Positions 23,665-35,600 of a stretch of DNA of 64,000 bases are shown piece after piece; position 1 is the stretch's first letter, and each line of letters starts with the position of its first letter. The notes below the pieces were generated by a model, which did not search any database, had not been told where the DNA came from, and was given only the letters and a program-made list of their open reading frames with translations. The position numbers and the translations under genes were made by a program. Source of the DNA: Leucosporidium creatinivorum (lineage: Eukaryota > Basidiomycota > Microbotryomycetes > Leucosporidiales > Leucosporidiaceae). The stretch is taken from positions 420,721-484,720 of the forward strand of contig BCKL01000022.1 in assembly GCA_001600635.1 (NCBI GenBank), in the 5' to 3' direction.

Positions 23665-24228
23665 TCATCGCCGACTTCCATCTCGGTGAGCTCGTCTCCC
23701 TCCCCACGTCAAAACGACCTTCCTCTTCGGCCCCAGCTTGGACAGCAGCTTCATCTCCTCCTCGCCGCGCTGGACAAAAGCTCCATCCTTGCCGACGAGG
23801 TCGCTCATGAGCTCGATTTGCTCAAGCTTGCTGCCTCCTTCGAGGGTCTTGCGGAGGTATTCGGTACTCAGCAAGAGCCAGCTCCCCCCACACAGCGTTT
23901 TGAGCGAGGGACGGTGACCGAGGAAGTCGAGACCTTTGAAATGACGGCTGCTGAGGGGATCGCCGAGCGGGATGGCGAGGGATTCGAGGCCACGGAAGCG
24001 GCTGAGGGCGTTGATGAGCTGCTTAACCGTGACTGCGTTGCTCCGAAAGAACCTTGAGATCAGCTGCATGCTTGGCAGCGAGGTGCAGCCGGTGGAGAGG
24101 TCAGAAGCTCGGCGCTCGGCGGTGGGAGACAGCTCGTTCTCTCCCGGCTTCTGAGAGGTTTGGAAGTCCTCAGAAATTAGAGAATGATCTACAAGTAGTG
24201 CCTTCACATCTGAGAGAGCTATGTACAC
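23665..24228 (-). pseudogene. Truncated F-box/LRR paralogue
   Basis: The C-terminal part is closely related to the frame at 16918-17754: AIPLGDPLSSRHFKGLDFLG, STEYLRKTLEGGSKLE and FVQRGEEEMKLLS match it with substitutions. The similarity starts about 55 codons into this frame; the region before it (24066-24228) is unrelated to LRRs. The C-terminus also diverges, ending in LTWGGRRAHRDGSRR. The N-terminal LRRs and any F-box are missing. I read it as a decayed partial duplicate, although it could still be a last exon. Confidence 0.6.
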
Positions 24229-24424
24229 TGGACCGTGCTGTACCGCACAATCGCGTAACTGTTCGGCTACTTACTCTCGACTAATGGCTCAATTAGTTTT
24301 CAAGCGATTTAGACTTGCGCGCGAAGCCACTTCGCCTCTTCTCCTCCCCGTCTCTTCCGCCGATCCGACTACCCCTCCTCTTTCTCTCTCTCTCTCCCCC
24401 TCTACAACTCTTCTCTCTTCTACT
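24229..24424 (+). promoter_or_regulatory. Promoter region of the KH-domain gene
   Basis: The 196 bp upstream of the ATG at 24425 include a long CT-rich tract (about 24380-24422), typical of basidiomycete core promoters and 5' UTRs. No discrete factor site can be named. Confidence 0.4.
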
Positions 24425-26490
24425 ATGTCCTCCGAGTCGGCCCCTTCGACCACCGCCCCCGCGGCCGCTCCCATCGAGGCCACCTCCTCGACTGCCGCTC
24501 CCACTTCGGCCGCTCCTGCCACGACTTCGACTCCCGCTGCTGCGCCCGCTCAGAACGGAGAGCAGGCTGCTGGAGAGGATTACGAGAATGGCCAGGAGGA
24601 GGGCTTGACCCTCCGCGCTCTCGTTTCGTCCAAGGAAGCTGGTGAGTTTTTAGTGCTTCAAACGAGCGCTGGCGGCGATGGGAGGGGTTGGGCACCCTGG
24701 GGAGAGCAGGGAAATGGTCTATAGAGGACTGCGCTGCAGCGCAGACCTGCTGCAGTTGATGGGAGGGACAAACGCGGTCAAGTCGAAAAAAGGCTGGGAC
24801 GCGCATTGTAGTTGCGCTTGCTTTGCAGATGAGGCTGCATGGAGGTAGCTTAGGGCTTGAGGAGGACCTGTGCTTTCGAGCTTCGTCGGCCCCGAGTCGT
24901 GCAGTCGAGCAGACCGTCAAAGCTGCCTCGGTCGACTCATCCTCATCGCCGCCGAACGCGTGCTGCTTTCGCACGCCACCGCCCTGCTCTCCAGCAGCGC
25001 AGCACACCAAGCTCCAGCATATCAGAGTGGCCAACTGACCCATTCCTGCACTCTGCCAACAGGTGTCATCATCGGCCGTGGAGGAGCTACCATCGCCACC
25101 CTCCGCTCCGAGTCCAACGTCAAGGCTGGTGTCTCCAAGGTCGTCCCTGGTGTCGCCGACCGCATTCTCAGTGTCGGTGGAGCTATCGAGGGTGTTGCCA
25201 AGGTGTGTTGATGGTCGCATTCGGGCGAAGTGGGAAAAGACGTCGGCTCGGCGCAGGTCGAGTCGACGAAGAAAGAAGCCCAATACTGACTCTGCCCTCT
25301 CCTCTTTCCCGCGACAATCCACAGGCCTACTCCCTCGTCGCCCAGACCATCCTCGAGAACCCCGTTCCCGCGCCCGGCTCGCCCGACGCCCCCGCCGCCC
25401 CTACTTCCACCACCACCACCGTCCGTCTCCTCATCTCCCACCTCCTCATCGGCTCCGTCATCGGCAAGGGAGGAGCCAAGATCCGTCAGATCCAGGACGT
25501 CTCGGGCGCCCGCATGGTCGCCTCCAAGGACATGCTCCCCCAGTCGACCGAGCGCGTCGTCGAGGTCTCGGGCTCGCCCGAGGGCATTCGTCTCGCTGTT
25601 GGCGAGATTGCCAAGTGCTTGATTGAGGATTGGGATAGGAGTCAGGGAACCGTTCTCTACCACCCTGGATCCGAGGGCATGGGCCACGGAGGAGTCATTG
25701 GCGGTGGACTCGGCAACGGCTACCCTGGAGGAGGAGTGCAGGGAGGTGTCCTGGGTGGACCGGGTGGATCGCCCTACGGCAACAGGAGGATCAGCGGCGG
25801 TGGCGCGCCTGGATCGTACCAGCAGGGAGGAAGGAGGCAGTCGGGAGGCAATGGCGAGTTCCAGCAGGTCAACGGTGGAAGCCCTCAGGCGAGGAGGAAC
25901 TCGGGAAGTCAGGCCGCTGAGGCCGACCCCAACTTCAGGGAGCAGAAGATCTCGATCCCCTCGGACATGGTGTATGTTGTCGCTTCTCTGCGATTGGAGC
26001 GCCGAGCGATGCTGACCCTGTCCTCACTTCTCCCTCTTCGTTCTCTTCTCCCCTCGTCTACCGCACATCATTCTGTCCATACTCTCTCACAACTCGTCTT
26101 CACTCTACTGCCCACCTGCTCGCTCTTCGTCGACACTACCTCATCCGATTTCTCGCTCCTCCCCTTCTCTCTCACTCGCTTCTACACCCTTTCAGCGGAT
26201 GCATCATCGGCCGCGCCGGCACCAAGATCAACGAGATCCGTCGTCTTTCGGGCTCCAAGATCTCCATCGCCAAGACTGCTCACGACGAGACTGGAGAGCG
26301 CATGTTTGTCATCTCCGGACTGCCCGAGAACAACGAGAAGGCCCTTTTCCTCCTCTACAATCAGGTTCGTCGCGCTCGCAGCCCCCTCCCGCGCAAGGCT
26401 AACCCTATCGCTTTTCGCTCGGTCCAGCTCGAGTCGGAGAAGGAGCGCCGCGTCCAGTCGGTCGCTGAGGAGGATCAGGCCCAGGAGTAA
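24425..26490 (+). CDS. Triple KH-domain RNA-binding protein (Rnc1/Pbp2/poly(C)-binding type)
   Basis: Five exons (24425-24641, 25063-25202, 25325-25971, 26196-26364, 26428-26490) encode 411 aa. After an Ala/Thr-rich start (to about residue 58) there are three KH domains. Each has a GxxG loop: VIIGRGGATI, SVIGKGGAKIRQIQ and CIIGRAGTKINEIRRLSG. A Gly/Gln/Asn-rich linker of about 80 residues separates KH2 and KH3. This layout (two KH, spacer, one KH) is that of S. pombe Rnc1, yeast Pbp2/Hek2 and animal PCBP/hnRNP K, which bind C-rich RNA and control mRNA stability or translation. The first intron is 421 nt, several times longer than the local norm, and sits just before the first GxxG loop. Intron 3 (224 nt) likewise precedes the third loop. 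Confidence 0.9.
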
Positions 26491-27153
26491 AGCTCCTACC
26501 GTCACACACGATTCAGTAGAGTAGTACGAGCTCTTAGTTGAGTATCGGCAACTCGTCTGTTTCTAGTGCACCCCCGCTTCGCCCTCTCGCCTTCCTCTCG
26601 CTTCCCCCTCCTCGCCTCTTCCTTACCTACTCAACCCCAAAACAACAACAACAATCTCCCCTTTCTCCCCTCTCTTCGCTATTCCCCAAAATCCTCACAA
26701 AACCGAAACCTCTCTTCTGTCCCGAACTCCCCACCTTTTCACTCGCCGCGCTCTCCCCCAAAGCGCTGGCATGATGCTTCCCCGATTTCGAACGTCGTCT
26801 GAGCAGTGGTAACAAACCTTGTAACAAGAGAGAGTGTAGCTCAACCCCCCAATTCTGCGCCGGACCGGCTCGGCGAGAGATTCGGCGAAGAGAAAAAGCA
26901 GAGCTGAGAAAGAGCTGCAGCTGCCAACAAAGCTCTACAGCGCTTCATACAGCGTGGAACGGCTCGTTCGAGCTGCTGTACCCGAACAGACGAGGTCCCC
27001 AGCCAAGGTCAACTCTCCGCGCCGCCGGCTTTGCGGTTTCGCTCCGCCCTCAACTTTCTCGCAAGCGCTTGTGAGCCTCGACACTCTTCACCGAGCGCTG
27101 TAACAGTAGCTTCAGCTTCTAAAACGACTTTCTAGCTTCCTGCAGCTCGCACA
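26491..27153. other. 3' flank of the KH gene and 5' flank of BCP1
   Basis: This 660-bp spacer is C/T-rich at 26565-26760. I saw no ORF with support and no RNA gene. Confidence 0.5.
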
Positions 27154-28476
27154 ATGGCACCCAGGGCAGCACAGATGGACGTCGACAACTCTCCTCCCAA
27201 AGTCTCCAAGCGCAAGGCTGGCAAGGGCGAGTCGGATGATGAGGATGAGGGAGGGGATGTAGAGGTGGGTTTTAGAGCTCTGTAGCGCTACAGCTCTCCC
27301 ATCCAGAGCACCCTACAGCGACAGCTGACCTACGAAACGTTCGCCCTCGGCAGATGCTCGACGTCGAGTTCGATTTCTTTGACCCACAGCCTCATGACTA
27401 CCACTCGATCAAGCTGTTGCTCTCGCAGCTGCTTTCGCACGATGCCAAGGACTTGGACCTCGGAGGAGTGGCCGATTTGGTGCTCGAGCAGAAGTTGGTC
27501 GGGTCGACTGTCAAGTGCGATGGGGCTGAAGGGGACCCTTATGCGGTGCTTACGGTCCTGAACTTGAATGTACACAAGGTGCGTGATTGTCGGCGCTGTA
27601 GCTTGGGCGGGAGGCGAGAGGGGAGAGCTAACCACCCTTTCGCCGAGCAGGACAAGGCTCCCGTCGCCGCTCTCATCTCCTACCTCCTCTCCAAGCTCTC
27701 CTCCAAGGCTACCGACTTCCACGCCGCACTCACTTCCCTCCTCGCCGTCCCCGCCGCTTCTCCCGAAGACTCTACTCCCGCCGAGCCCAAGCATATCGGA
27801 CTCGTTTTGAGCGAGAGGTTGGTCAACATGCCACCTCAGGTCGTCCCTCCCATGTACCGCATGCTGCAAGAGGAGCTCGAGTGGGCTAGGAATGATGTGA
27901 GTCGCTGCGTGCAGACGTTCTCTCCTGCTCGGCGCAGGGCAAGAGAGCTGACTCCCTCCCTTCCCACTCTCGCAGAAGGAGCCCTACCACTTCTCCCACC
28001 TCCTCTTCGTCTCGCGCGTCTTTCTCGCCAGCTCATCAGACTTTGAGGAGGACCCCAATGCCGCTCTCAACGAGGCGGAGAATAAGGGAATCAAGAAGAC
28101 GGGCAAGAAGGCCAAGAAGGCGCACGCTGGGAGCGCGGAGAAGGCAAAGGAGGAGTTGTGGATGTACCACCCCGAGGACGAGTTCATTGCGAGGGTGAGT
28201 CGTCTCGTCTTGCGTGTCTCGGCCTGCTCGTCGCTCGCCTTTCCCCTCCATCGAGATCCTGTCCCGCTCGGGCGAGGATTCGCTGACCCATCACCTCACC
28301 TGCAGTCCGCTGTCCACTCGCACACCTTCGCCTTCAGCAACAACCCTCAAAAGGGCGAGGACAAGTCGGCCGACTCGTTCGGCGTGGAGACCAAGGGTCA
28401 GATGATGCTCGTGCCGATGACGGAGTTTGGCAAGGTTGTAGAGGGTATGGAGGGATTCCTTGGCGGACTGGAATGA
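27154..28476 (+). CDS. BCP1: BCP1/BCCIP-family protein
   Basis: Five exons (27154-27264, 27354-27578, 27651-27896, 27976-28194, 28306-28476) encode 323 aa. The start has a short basic then acidic segment (KVSKRKAGKGESDDEDEGG), followed by the family signature VEFDFFDPQPHDYHSIKLLL. Further family blocks are ADLVLEQKLVGSTVK, LVLSERLVNMPPQVVPPMY and the C-terminal QMMLVPMTEFGKVVE. Bcp1 in yeast is a nuclear chaperone for ribosomal protein uL14 (Rpl23) and is needed for export of the lipid kinase Mss4; the human homologue is BCCIP. The length matches the family. Intron 2 (27579-27650) is 72 nt and reads through in frame without a stop. The gene converges on the SDR gene at 28625. Confidence 0.93.
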
Positions 28477-28624
28477 AGGAACGAGGCGGGCGATTCTGTA
28501 TCACTCGGTTTCGGTGAGGCGAGCCGAGAGGACGGCGAGCGGGAGTTGCTCTCTCGCTCTCGAGATCTCGGGACTCGAGTAGTTGGTGATGTTACAAAAG
28601 CTTCTACATGACCACAACTTCCCT

Positions 28625-30002
28625 TCAAGCGACGTTGTACCCCGCGTCCATGCTGAAGTCACTGCCGTTGCAGTAGTCCGAAGCGTCGCTCGCAAGGAAG
28701 AGGACCGCCGAGCCGACCTCGTCCGCGCGGCCGAATCGAGGCCAGGGAGTTTGGGAACGGTAGTTGGTGCATTTGGTGGGGTCGGCGCTGTGTGTCGGTC
28801 GGAGTGCAAGAGTCGGCAGTGAGCAAGCGGCGAGAACGGAGAGGAAAGAGGGAACACCTACAGCTCGATGGCGTTGAGGGCTGTGGCGATGATGCCGGGA
28901 GATACAGTGACACACTTGATGCCTTGACGTCCGTAGTCCTACGGGGATGGTGGCGAAGGGTCAGCTGGAGAAGGATCAGGCCGAGCAGACAAGCGCCGAG
29001 ACTTACCACAGCGAGAGCTCGGTTCATGGCGACGAGGGCACCCTTGGAGGCGCAGTAGGGCTGTATAGAATTTGTTAGTAAGCGTTCGAACGCCAGGCGA
29101 GGGAGGAGACTCCCTCGGAGCCCCAAGTCGAGACGACAGACACTCACAGCCTTCTCGGGCGCGCCGTGGTGAGCAGCGTTGGAGGCGATGGTGATGATGC
29201 TACCTCGGCAGCCACCCTCTCCAGCTTCTTGTGCGAGCATGGTAGGGATGACAGCGCGAACACCTGGTGAGAGGAAGCGAAAGGTCAGCTTCAACCGACC
29301 TCGGCGATGGAAGGGGAAGGGGACGAACCGAGGAAGACGGAGTTGACGTTGACGTTCATGACGAGCTGCCATTGGGCGAGGCTGTGATATTGAGGAGAGC
29401 GCTCAGCTGCTGAGTGGGCCGCTGAGAGGACTAAAGAACTCACGTCGCTTCATGCAAAGGGCCGACCTTGCCGAGGATTCCGGCGTTGTTGACCAGGCTG
29501 CAGGTGTACTCGGAGTCGTCGGTAATTGCTCTTGAGCCGAACTGCGGTAGACTTACATGTCGATGCGACCGGTCAGCTGCAGAGCAGCGGCTTTGACCTC
29601 CTCCCAAGTCTCCTCGCGAGTGACATCTCCCTGGATGAAGGTCGACTTGACTCCGTAGTTCTCGCGGACGAGGTCATGCGTGTGTGGCTCTCCCTCCTCG
29701 AATCCCTGTAGCGCGAGTTGGTCAGCGAGGCGAGTTGGAAGCGAGGGGACTCGGAGAGAGGAGAGCTGTACCTTTGGCTGACCAGCGTGCAGGTCTACAC
29801 CGACGACTGTAGGTGAAGAGTGAGAGTTAGGATCCTTCAAAAGTTGTACAGCTCGAGAGAGCTACTCACTATCAGCACCAGCTTGGGCGAGAGAGATGGC
29901 AATGGCCCGGCCGTTTCCAGTCGACGAGCCGGTGATGATGGCAGTGCGGCCAGTGAGGTCAAAGGCAGAGTTGATGGTACGAGTGTTGAGTGCGTGAGGC
30001 AT
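28625..30002 (-). CDS. Short-chain dehydrogenase/reductase (classical SDR)
   Basis: Nine exons (29870-30002, 29772-29806, 29557-29705, 29444-29497, 29329-29381, 29148-29263, 29007-29060, 28862-28938, 28625-28787) give 277 aa. The Rossmann glycine motif is TGSSTGNGRAIA (about residue 24), followed by DIVGVDL with an Asp that favours NAD(H). NNAGILG is at about 109. The catalytic set is Ser168 (TIASNAAHHG), Tyr181 and Lys185 (YCASKGA), with SPGIIATAL after it. The C-terminus DFSMDAGYNVA is typical of classical SDRs. It is an oxidoreductase of an alcohol or sugar-type substrate; the exact substrate cannot be read. It shares a 273-bp divergent promoter with the EthD gene, which suggests co-regulation and a place in the adjacent catabolic cluster. 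Confidence 0.88.
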
Positions 30003-30275
30003 GTTGGGAGATGTGTGTGGGAGGAGAGCAAGAGGGAGACTTTGAGGAAAGCTGAAGGAAGGCGGGGCTCGAGAGCCGGCCTCCGAGCTCCGAGTTGGAC
30101 TCGCCCGGCTCCGTCTTGCCCTGCTATCTTTCTCGCGGCTCCCCCACGACCACTCTCTCTCTCTCCTCCACTTCAGACAGATCCCATCTTGCCCCTCTCT
30201 GCCTCACACACACCCGACTAGCCCTCAGCCCCCCTCTAAACCCTTCGCCGAACCCAACCTCCATCGCCTTCAAGC
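30003..30275. promoter_or_regulatory. Divergent promoter between SDR and EthD genes
   Basis: These 273 bp separate two start codons pointing outward. A CT-rich tract at about 30150-30185 lies on the EthD side. A shared promoter would allow joint control (inference). Confidence 0.5.
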
Positions 30276-30757
30276 ATGACCTTTGTCGTCCTCATCACCG
30301 TCTGGCGCAAGCCCGGCATGTCCATGGAGGACTTCTACGACCACTACGAGAACGTACACATGCCCCTCATCCGCGACCTCGCCGGCGACACGATCCCCAT
30401 CTCTCACAACCGCCTTTATGTCGCCCGCACTGGACCGGAACTCAAGGAGCGCATGGTGCAGCCTTCCGAGTGTGGCGATGGAATTGACTACGACGCCGTT
30501 GCGGAGCTGGTGTTTGAGAACGAGGAGCACAACCTCGCTTACTGGAAAGTGCTGTACCGCCCCGAAGCCGAGGGCAGGCTCACGGAGGACGAGTACAAGT
30601 TCATGGACCGCTCCAAGCTTCGTATTGTTGCCATGCACAGCAAGGATCTGATGATCCGCAAGTGAGTCTTCATCACCCGTCTTCAGTCTCGCTTTCCGAG
30701 CTGACCGTGACTTCGGCGTTCGCTTGCAGTGACTTCTATCCAGGCAAGGACAGCACC
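30276..30757 (+). CDS. EthD-domain protein, 3' end lost in assembly gap
   Basis: Exon 1 is 30276-30661 and exon 2 starts at 30730 and runs into the gap at 30758. The 139 visible residues show the EthD/dimeric alpha-beta-barrel pattern: VVLITVWRKPGMSMEDFYDH, YENVHMPLIRDL and AELVFENEEHNLAYWKVLY. EthD-like proteins are small (about 100-150 aa) fungal and bacterial proteins found with degradative enzymes; some fungal members act as dehydratases or decarboxylase-like enzymes on aromatic or polyketide intermediates. The visible part is already near full family length, so only a few residues are probably missing. Divergent to the SDR gene. Confidence 0.8.
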
Positions 30758-31672
30758 NNNNNNNNNNNNNNNNNNNNNNNNNNNNNNNNNNNNNNNNNNN
30801 NNNNNNNNNNNNNNNNNNNNNNNNNNNNNNNNNNNNNNNNNNNNNNNNNNNNNNNNNNNNNNNNNNNNNNNNNNNNNNNNNNNNNNNNNNNNNNNNNNNN
30901 NNNNNNNNNNNNNNNNNNNNNNNNNNNNNNNNNNNNNNNNNNNNNNNNNNNNNNNNNNNNNNNNNNNNNNNNNNNNNNNNNNNNNNNNNNNNNNNNNNNN
31001 NNNNNNNNNNNNNNNNNNNNNNNNNNNNNNNNNNNNNNNNNNNNNNNNNNNNNNNNNNNNNNNNNNNNNNNNNNNNNNNNNNNNNNNNNNNNNNNNNNNN
31101 NNNNNNNNNNNNNNNNNNNNNNNNNNNNNNNNNNNNNNNNNNNNNNNNNNNNNNNNNNNNNNNNNNNNNNNNNNNNNNNNNNNNNNNNNNNNNNNNNNNN
31201 NNNNNNNNNNNNNNNNNNNNNNNNNNNNNNNNNNNNNNNNNNNNNNNNNNNNNNNNNNNNNNNNNNNNNNNNNNNNNNNNNNNNNNNNNNNNNNNNNNNN
31301 NNNNNNNNNNNNNNNNNNNNNNNNNNNNNNNNNNNNNNNNNNNNNNNNNNNNNNNNNNNNNNNNNNNNNNNNNNNNNNNNNNNNNNNNNNNNNNNNNNNN
31401 NNNNNNNNNNNNNNNNNNNNNNNNNNNNNNNNNNNNNNNNNNNNNNNNNNNNNNNNNNNNNNNNNNNNNNNNNNNNNNNNNNNNNNNNNNNNNNNNNNNN
31501 NNNNNNNNNNNNNNNNNNNNNNNNNNNNNNNNNNNNNNNNNNNNNNNNNNNNNNNNNNNNNNNNNNNNNNNNNNNNNNNNNNNNNNNNNNNNNNNNNNNN
31601 NNNNNNNNNNNNNNNNNNNNNNNNNNNNNNNNNNNNNNNNNNNNNNNNNNNNNNNNNNNNNNNNNNNNNNNN
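30758..31672. other. Assembly gap of 915 N
   Basis: A continuous run of N separates the EthD gene from the left arm of the inverted duplication. It contains, at least, the end of the EthD gene and the 5' part of the left MFS transporter. A full sugar-porter gene needs about 1.5 kb more than is visible, so the real gap is probably longer than 915 bp. Confidence 0.95.
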
Positions 31673-31713
31673 CAAAGTCGACACTCGAAGCTGACATACC
31701 TCTCAATCTATAG

Positions 31714-32102
31714 CTCTTGAGGTTCGCGGAATTGGATCCTCCATCGCCGTTGCCTTCCAGTGGGGAGGAAACCTCATCATCAGTTCGACTTTCCTTACCA
31801 TGCTCAACTCGCTCGGCGCCGCTGGGACCTACGGCCTCTTCGCAGGCTTCTGTTTCGTGGGTCTACTCTCTACCAGTGGGATAGATCCTACCCGAGAACT
31901 GACCGAGCTTCATCACTCGCAGTTGACCTTCGTCTTCATCTACTTTGCCTACCCCGAAAGCGCCGGCCTCACCCTCGAAGAGACTGGCACCCTCTTCATC
32001 GACGGCTTTGGAGTTCGAAAGGCAGATCAGATCCGCCACGCCAAAGCCAACAAGCGCGACCTGGAAGGCGCAGGGTCGGCGTCGATCGACGATAAGCAGT
32101 GA
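31714..32102 (+). CDS. MFS sugar/inositol transporter, C-terminal part (left copy)
   Basis: Two exons are visible (31714-31856, 31923-32102); everything upstream is in the gap. The frame starts LEVRGIGSSIAVAFQWGGNL, then a membrane helix (TFLTMLNSLGAAGTYGLFAG), a second helix (FCFLTFVFIYFAYPES), and AGLTLEETGTLFIDGFGVRK. The VRGIG loop, the PES.GLTLEE signature and the following DGFGVRKA match the sugar-porter branch that holds fungal myo-inositol transporters of the ITR/Fst type; quinate and hexose porters share the fold. The intron uses a GTGGGT donor. Its copy is at 63571-63959. Substrate is not certain, but it is likely the uptake gene of the cluster. Confidence 0.75.
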
Positions 32103-32627
32103 TACTCGGCGATGGCTTCTCGGGCTTTCCTCTTCCTCTGAACTCGGTGTATCAAGTCATCTCTGTCCTGTGGTAGTATCTATGAGCCAATGTTATTCTT
32201 ATCCGAACCGTGCACACTGCGAGGTAGAGGAGAGCATCGCCTCAGCCAGTTTCTTTCCCTTCGTTCGGGGCGCACAGATCTCGGCGGCCTGCAGCTCAAC
32301 GATCCCGAACATTTGCTCTTTCTCAGAAGCGCAAATTCATCTCATAATAGTACCGCGCTTGCGATCGTCGGACTGCTATACCGCTCTGCAGAACAGCTTC
32401 TTCAAGGCGGGGACGATCGCCGAAAGGTGCGCTGTGTCACTGAAGAGCTTCTCAATTCAAGGCGATTAGCGAGTAGTTACTGCTGTACATCTGCACACCA
32501 TCCGTACCAGAGCTCGAACCGAGGCCCCACCCGCTCCAACTCGCCAACCCGTGGGGAGGCGGCGAGCTTAAGATCGCTTCTTTGCTCTCTCTCCGACAAC
32601 TTGCTCGTCTCTCTCGTTTCGTGCACC
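32103..32627 (+). promoter_or_regulatory. 5' flank of the left Zn2Cys6 regulator
   Basis: This 525-bp spacer lies between the transporter stop and the regulator start. It is identical in both arms, so the two regulator copies share their promoter sequence. No ORF is supported. Confidence 0.5.
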
Positions 32628-35600
32628 ATGTCGGCCATCTACGAGCCATCTTCAAGCGGTATTGAGCCATGGCAATTCGACTCGGCAGCAGCAGCAGCAG
32701 CAGCTCCTTCAACGGCGACCGGCGGCGCTCCCGACCCTCCTCCCAGCGCCTCAACGTCNANTGNAGCNGAGGGAGATGGCGGCGACGACCGNGGCAGCAC
32801 CAAGCGTNCCAGACCACTATCGAANCTTGCCTGCGAACGGTGTCGGAAGCTCAAAGCGCGGTGTGAGCCCCACGAACCGGAGAATGGCAAGTGCGCTCGC
32901 TGCGCCAGGCTCAGCTTTGATTGTGTGTGGGGAGAATCGCAGAAGCGAGGGAGGAAGGCTAGTGTAGCACCGTATGTCTCCCACTGCTTTGATACAGCCG
33001 AATCACACTGAGCTCGAGAACGGCCCACAGACGACCAATACCATCACAAGCTCCCGAAGCGCCGCCCGTCAATGCCGCGCCTGTAGAGCAGTCTGGTGAG
33101 TCGGGCGTTGTAGAAGAGTATAGTGAGACTGCTGTACTAATCCGATTCACCGCAGAAGCTCCCATTGACCGTCTCGCTCTCCTTGCCTCGGCCGCCCCTC
33201 ATGCCGCCGTCCAGCAGGAGCCCGTCTTCGCCAGCAGCAACGCACCTTCAGCTCCTCCCATCGCTACATCGCTCCCTTTGCCTCCCCTCTACCCATCGCC
33301 CGGCAGCCTCACAGCTCCAATCCTCGCTCCAATCGCTTCCACCTCGCAGCAGCCCTACTCTCTCCCGCCGACGTCGGCGTTCTTCCCCCAAGCCGCTCAA
33401 CTTCCTCCACCACCACCATCAGGAATCTCTCCAAATGCCTCGAGCTCCTACTCCAACGGCCCAAGATCCTACGACGCTTCGGGCTCGCTGCGAGACGAGA
33501 CGAGCCCTCGGCCGGCCTTGCCCAGTCTGTCNATGATGGAACTGGCACAAGCCAAGGAGGAAGCGCTACAGAANCTCAGAGGNTCTACNANTCTTGTTCG
33601 TGCTCANGCGAAGCGANCAGCCTTCGACTCGCGACGAGAGCCGGATCCAATCGACATGCACGTCCTCACCNAGCTGGANGCNCTCCAGCTGTTCGAGCAG
33701 TAAGTCGAGCTGACATGCTCAAGTGATTGACCCCGCTNACTCTGCTCTCGCTTCACAGCTACCACACAAAGATGAACGCCTTCATCATCCTCCTCGACCC
33801 GCATCTGCACAAGGTCGACTACGTCCGTCAGACCTCGCCCGTGCTCTTCACCACCATCCTCGCAGTCTCGGCCAAGTTCGTCCGACCTCAGCTCTACCCC
33901 TCACTCCTCATGGCAGCCAAGCAGCTCGTTGGTCGAGGCATCATCGACGGTCAGGTCTCGGTCGGGCTCGTCCAGTCGCTGCTGCTTCAAGTCTACTGGA
34001 AGGAGCCGGAGGACTGCAGTGCTTGGCTGAGGGTCGGCGAGGCTATCCGCATGGGTGAGCCTTCTAACTCGTTCTCCCATCATCGATGGAGCCTGCTCGC
34101 TTCCACCCCTCGGCGATGACCCGCTTCGCTCCCCGTTCCCCTCTCTTCGTCTCGCGTCGCGGAGTCAACAACAGCGCTAACCCAGCTCCCCTCAACAGGC
34201 TACCAGCTACATCTTCATACCCGACGAACGACGCCCCTCCCTGATGAGGAGTTGGAAGCTCGCCAGATCCTCGACCGCGAGCGAACCTGGATCGACCTCT
34301 ACTGCTTCGACCAGACGTTCTTCCTACAAAGCGAAGCGGACGACGACGTGCACCAGACGTGCATGATCCCGCACCACAAGATTGACGTGCGAAGCTGGCT
34401 GCACGAGTCGAGGCGCTTCGGCGTGGAGGACGATCTCGAGCAAGGCGCCAACTTCGAGTACGTCCGCTTGCTCTCGTGCGCGGCGCGGACGAGCTGACTC
34501 GCTTTCTACTCCGAGCAGATGGATCAAGATGCTGCGACTCAGCAGGGACATCTCGAAAGCTCGACCTGCCCATGCTCGCTCCCTCGGCGATCACATCCAA
34601 GGCATGCTCGACTCCTCTTACCAGCAGTACCTCGACCCAAGCTGTGAGTGACATCCAATGTTCCTCTTTCGAGNGCAAAGACCGAGCTGACCTCTGCTCT
34701 TTTCCACAGCCGCCGACGCCTTCCAAGTCGGCTCGAGGCCTTGGATTCGAGTCAAGTAAGCTGCCTCCCCTTCTCCTCCACAATTCGGCCAAAAATCAAT
34801 AGCTCACTCTTTTCCGCCGCTACAGCTTCTGGCTCGCCGCAGCCTCCCTCGCTCTCACTCGAGCCATGCTCACGGCAGTCGGAGTAGACGGCGACCTCCT
34901 CGCCAAGTGGGTGGTCGCTTCGGGCGCTTTCGTGGATGCCTTCGAGACAATCGCCAAACACGGATACATTCAATACTGGCAGGATACTCTCGGCGTCACT
35001 CTGTACTCGATGGGAGAGTTTAGCGTCAAGGTTAGCTCGGCGTTACTTTTCGCTCGTAGCATGGGCCCCAGCTGACCCTTCGCTCGCCTTCCTCACTGCA
35101 GATCTTCTCCAAAGTCTACCCGGCGAATCAGAGGGGTATCGTGGGATGGATGGAGCGAAGTGGGTCCCCCTCTCTTGCCACCTGGCCTCCTCGGCTTCAC
35201 CCGTCTCTCGTCTACGCTTCTCCGCCTTCCACCTCGCATACGCTGACCTTAACTTTTTACCTGCAGTCTATCGCGCCTGCGAGTCCTCGACCGACGGCCA
35301 AGCGGAGTCGACAGCGGGCTTCATCTCTCGCTTCTTCCAGCTCTGCCTTCGCGCCGTGTGCACTCCTCCCACTGCACCAGCAAGCCCGACAGCCGCTGCT
35401 GCAGACGGCACTGATGCGGGATTCCCATTCGCTCAAGGCTCCCAGGTTCGTCGTCTGCTCATCGAGGTCGAGAAGGAAGCTGACTCTGCTCTCGCCTCTT
35501 CGCAGGCGATGCTGAACCAGTCGTTCGACCCAACACCTGCACCGATGATTGGCTTTGACGATGCTTCCTATTGGTGAGTAGCTTCGTCACGTCTTGCCGG

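Noticed and set aside
30270-31720. Open frames of 320-480 residues composed mostly of undetermined residues
   Set aside because: They exist only because the N gap contains no stop codons.
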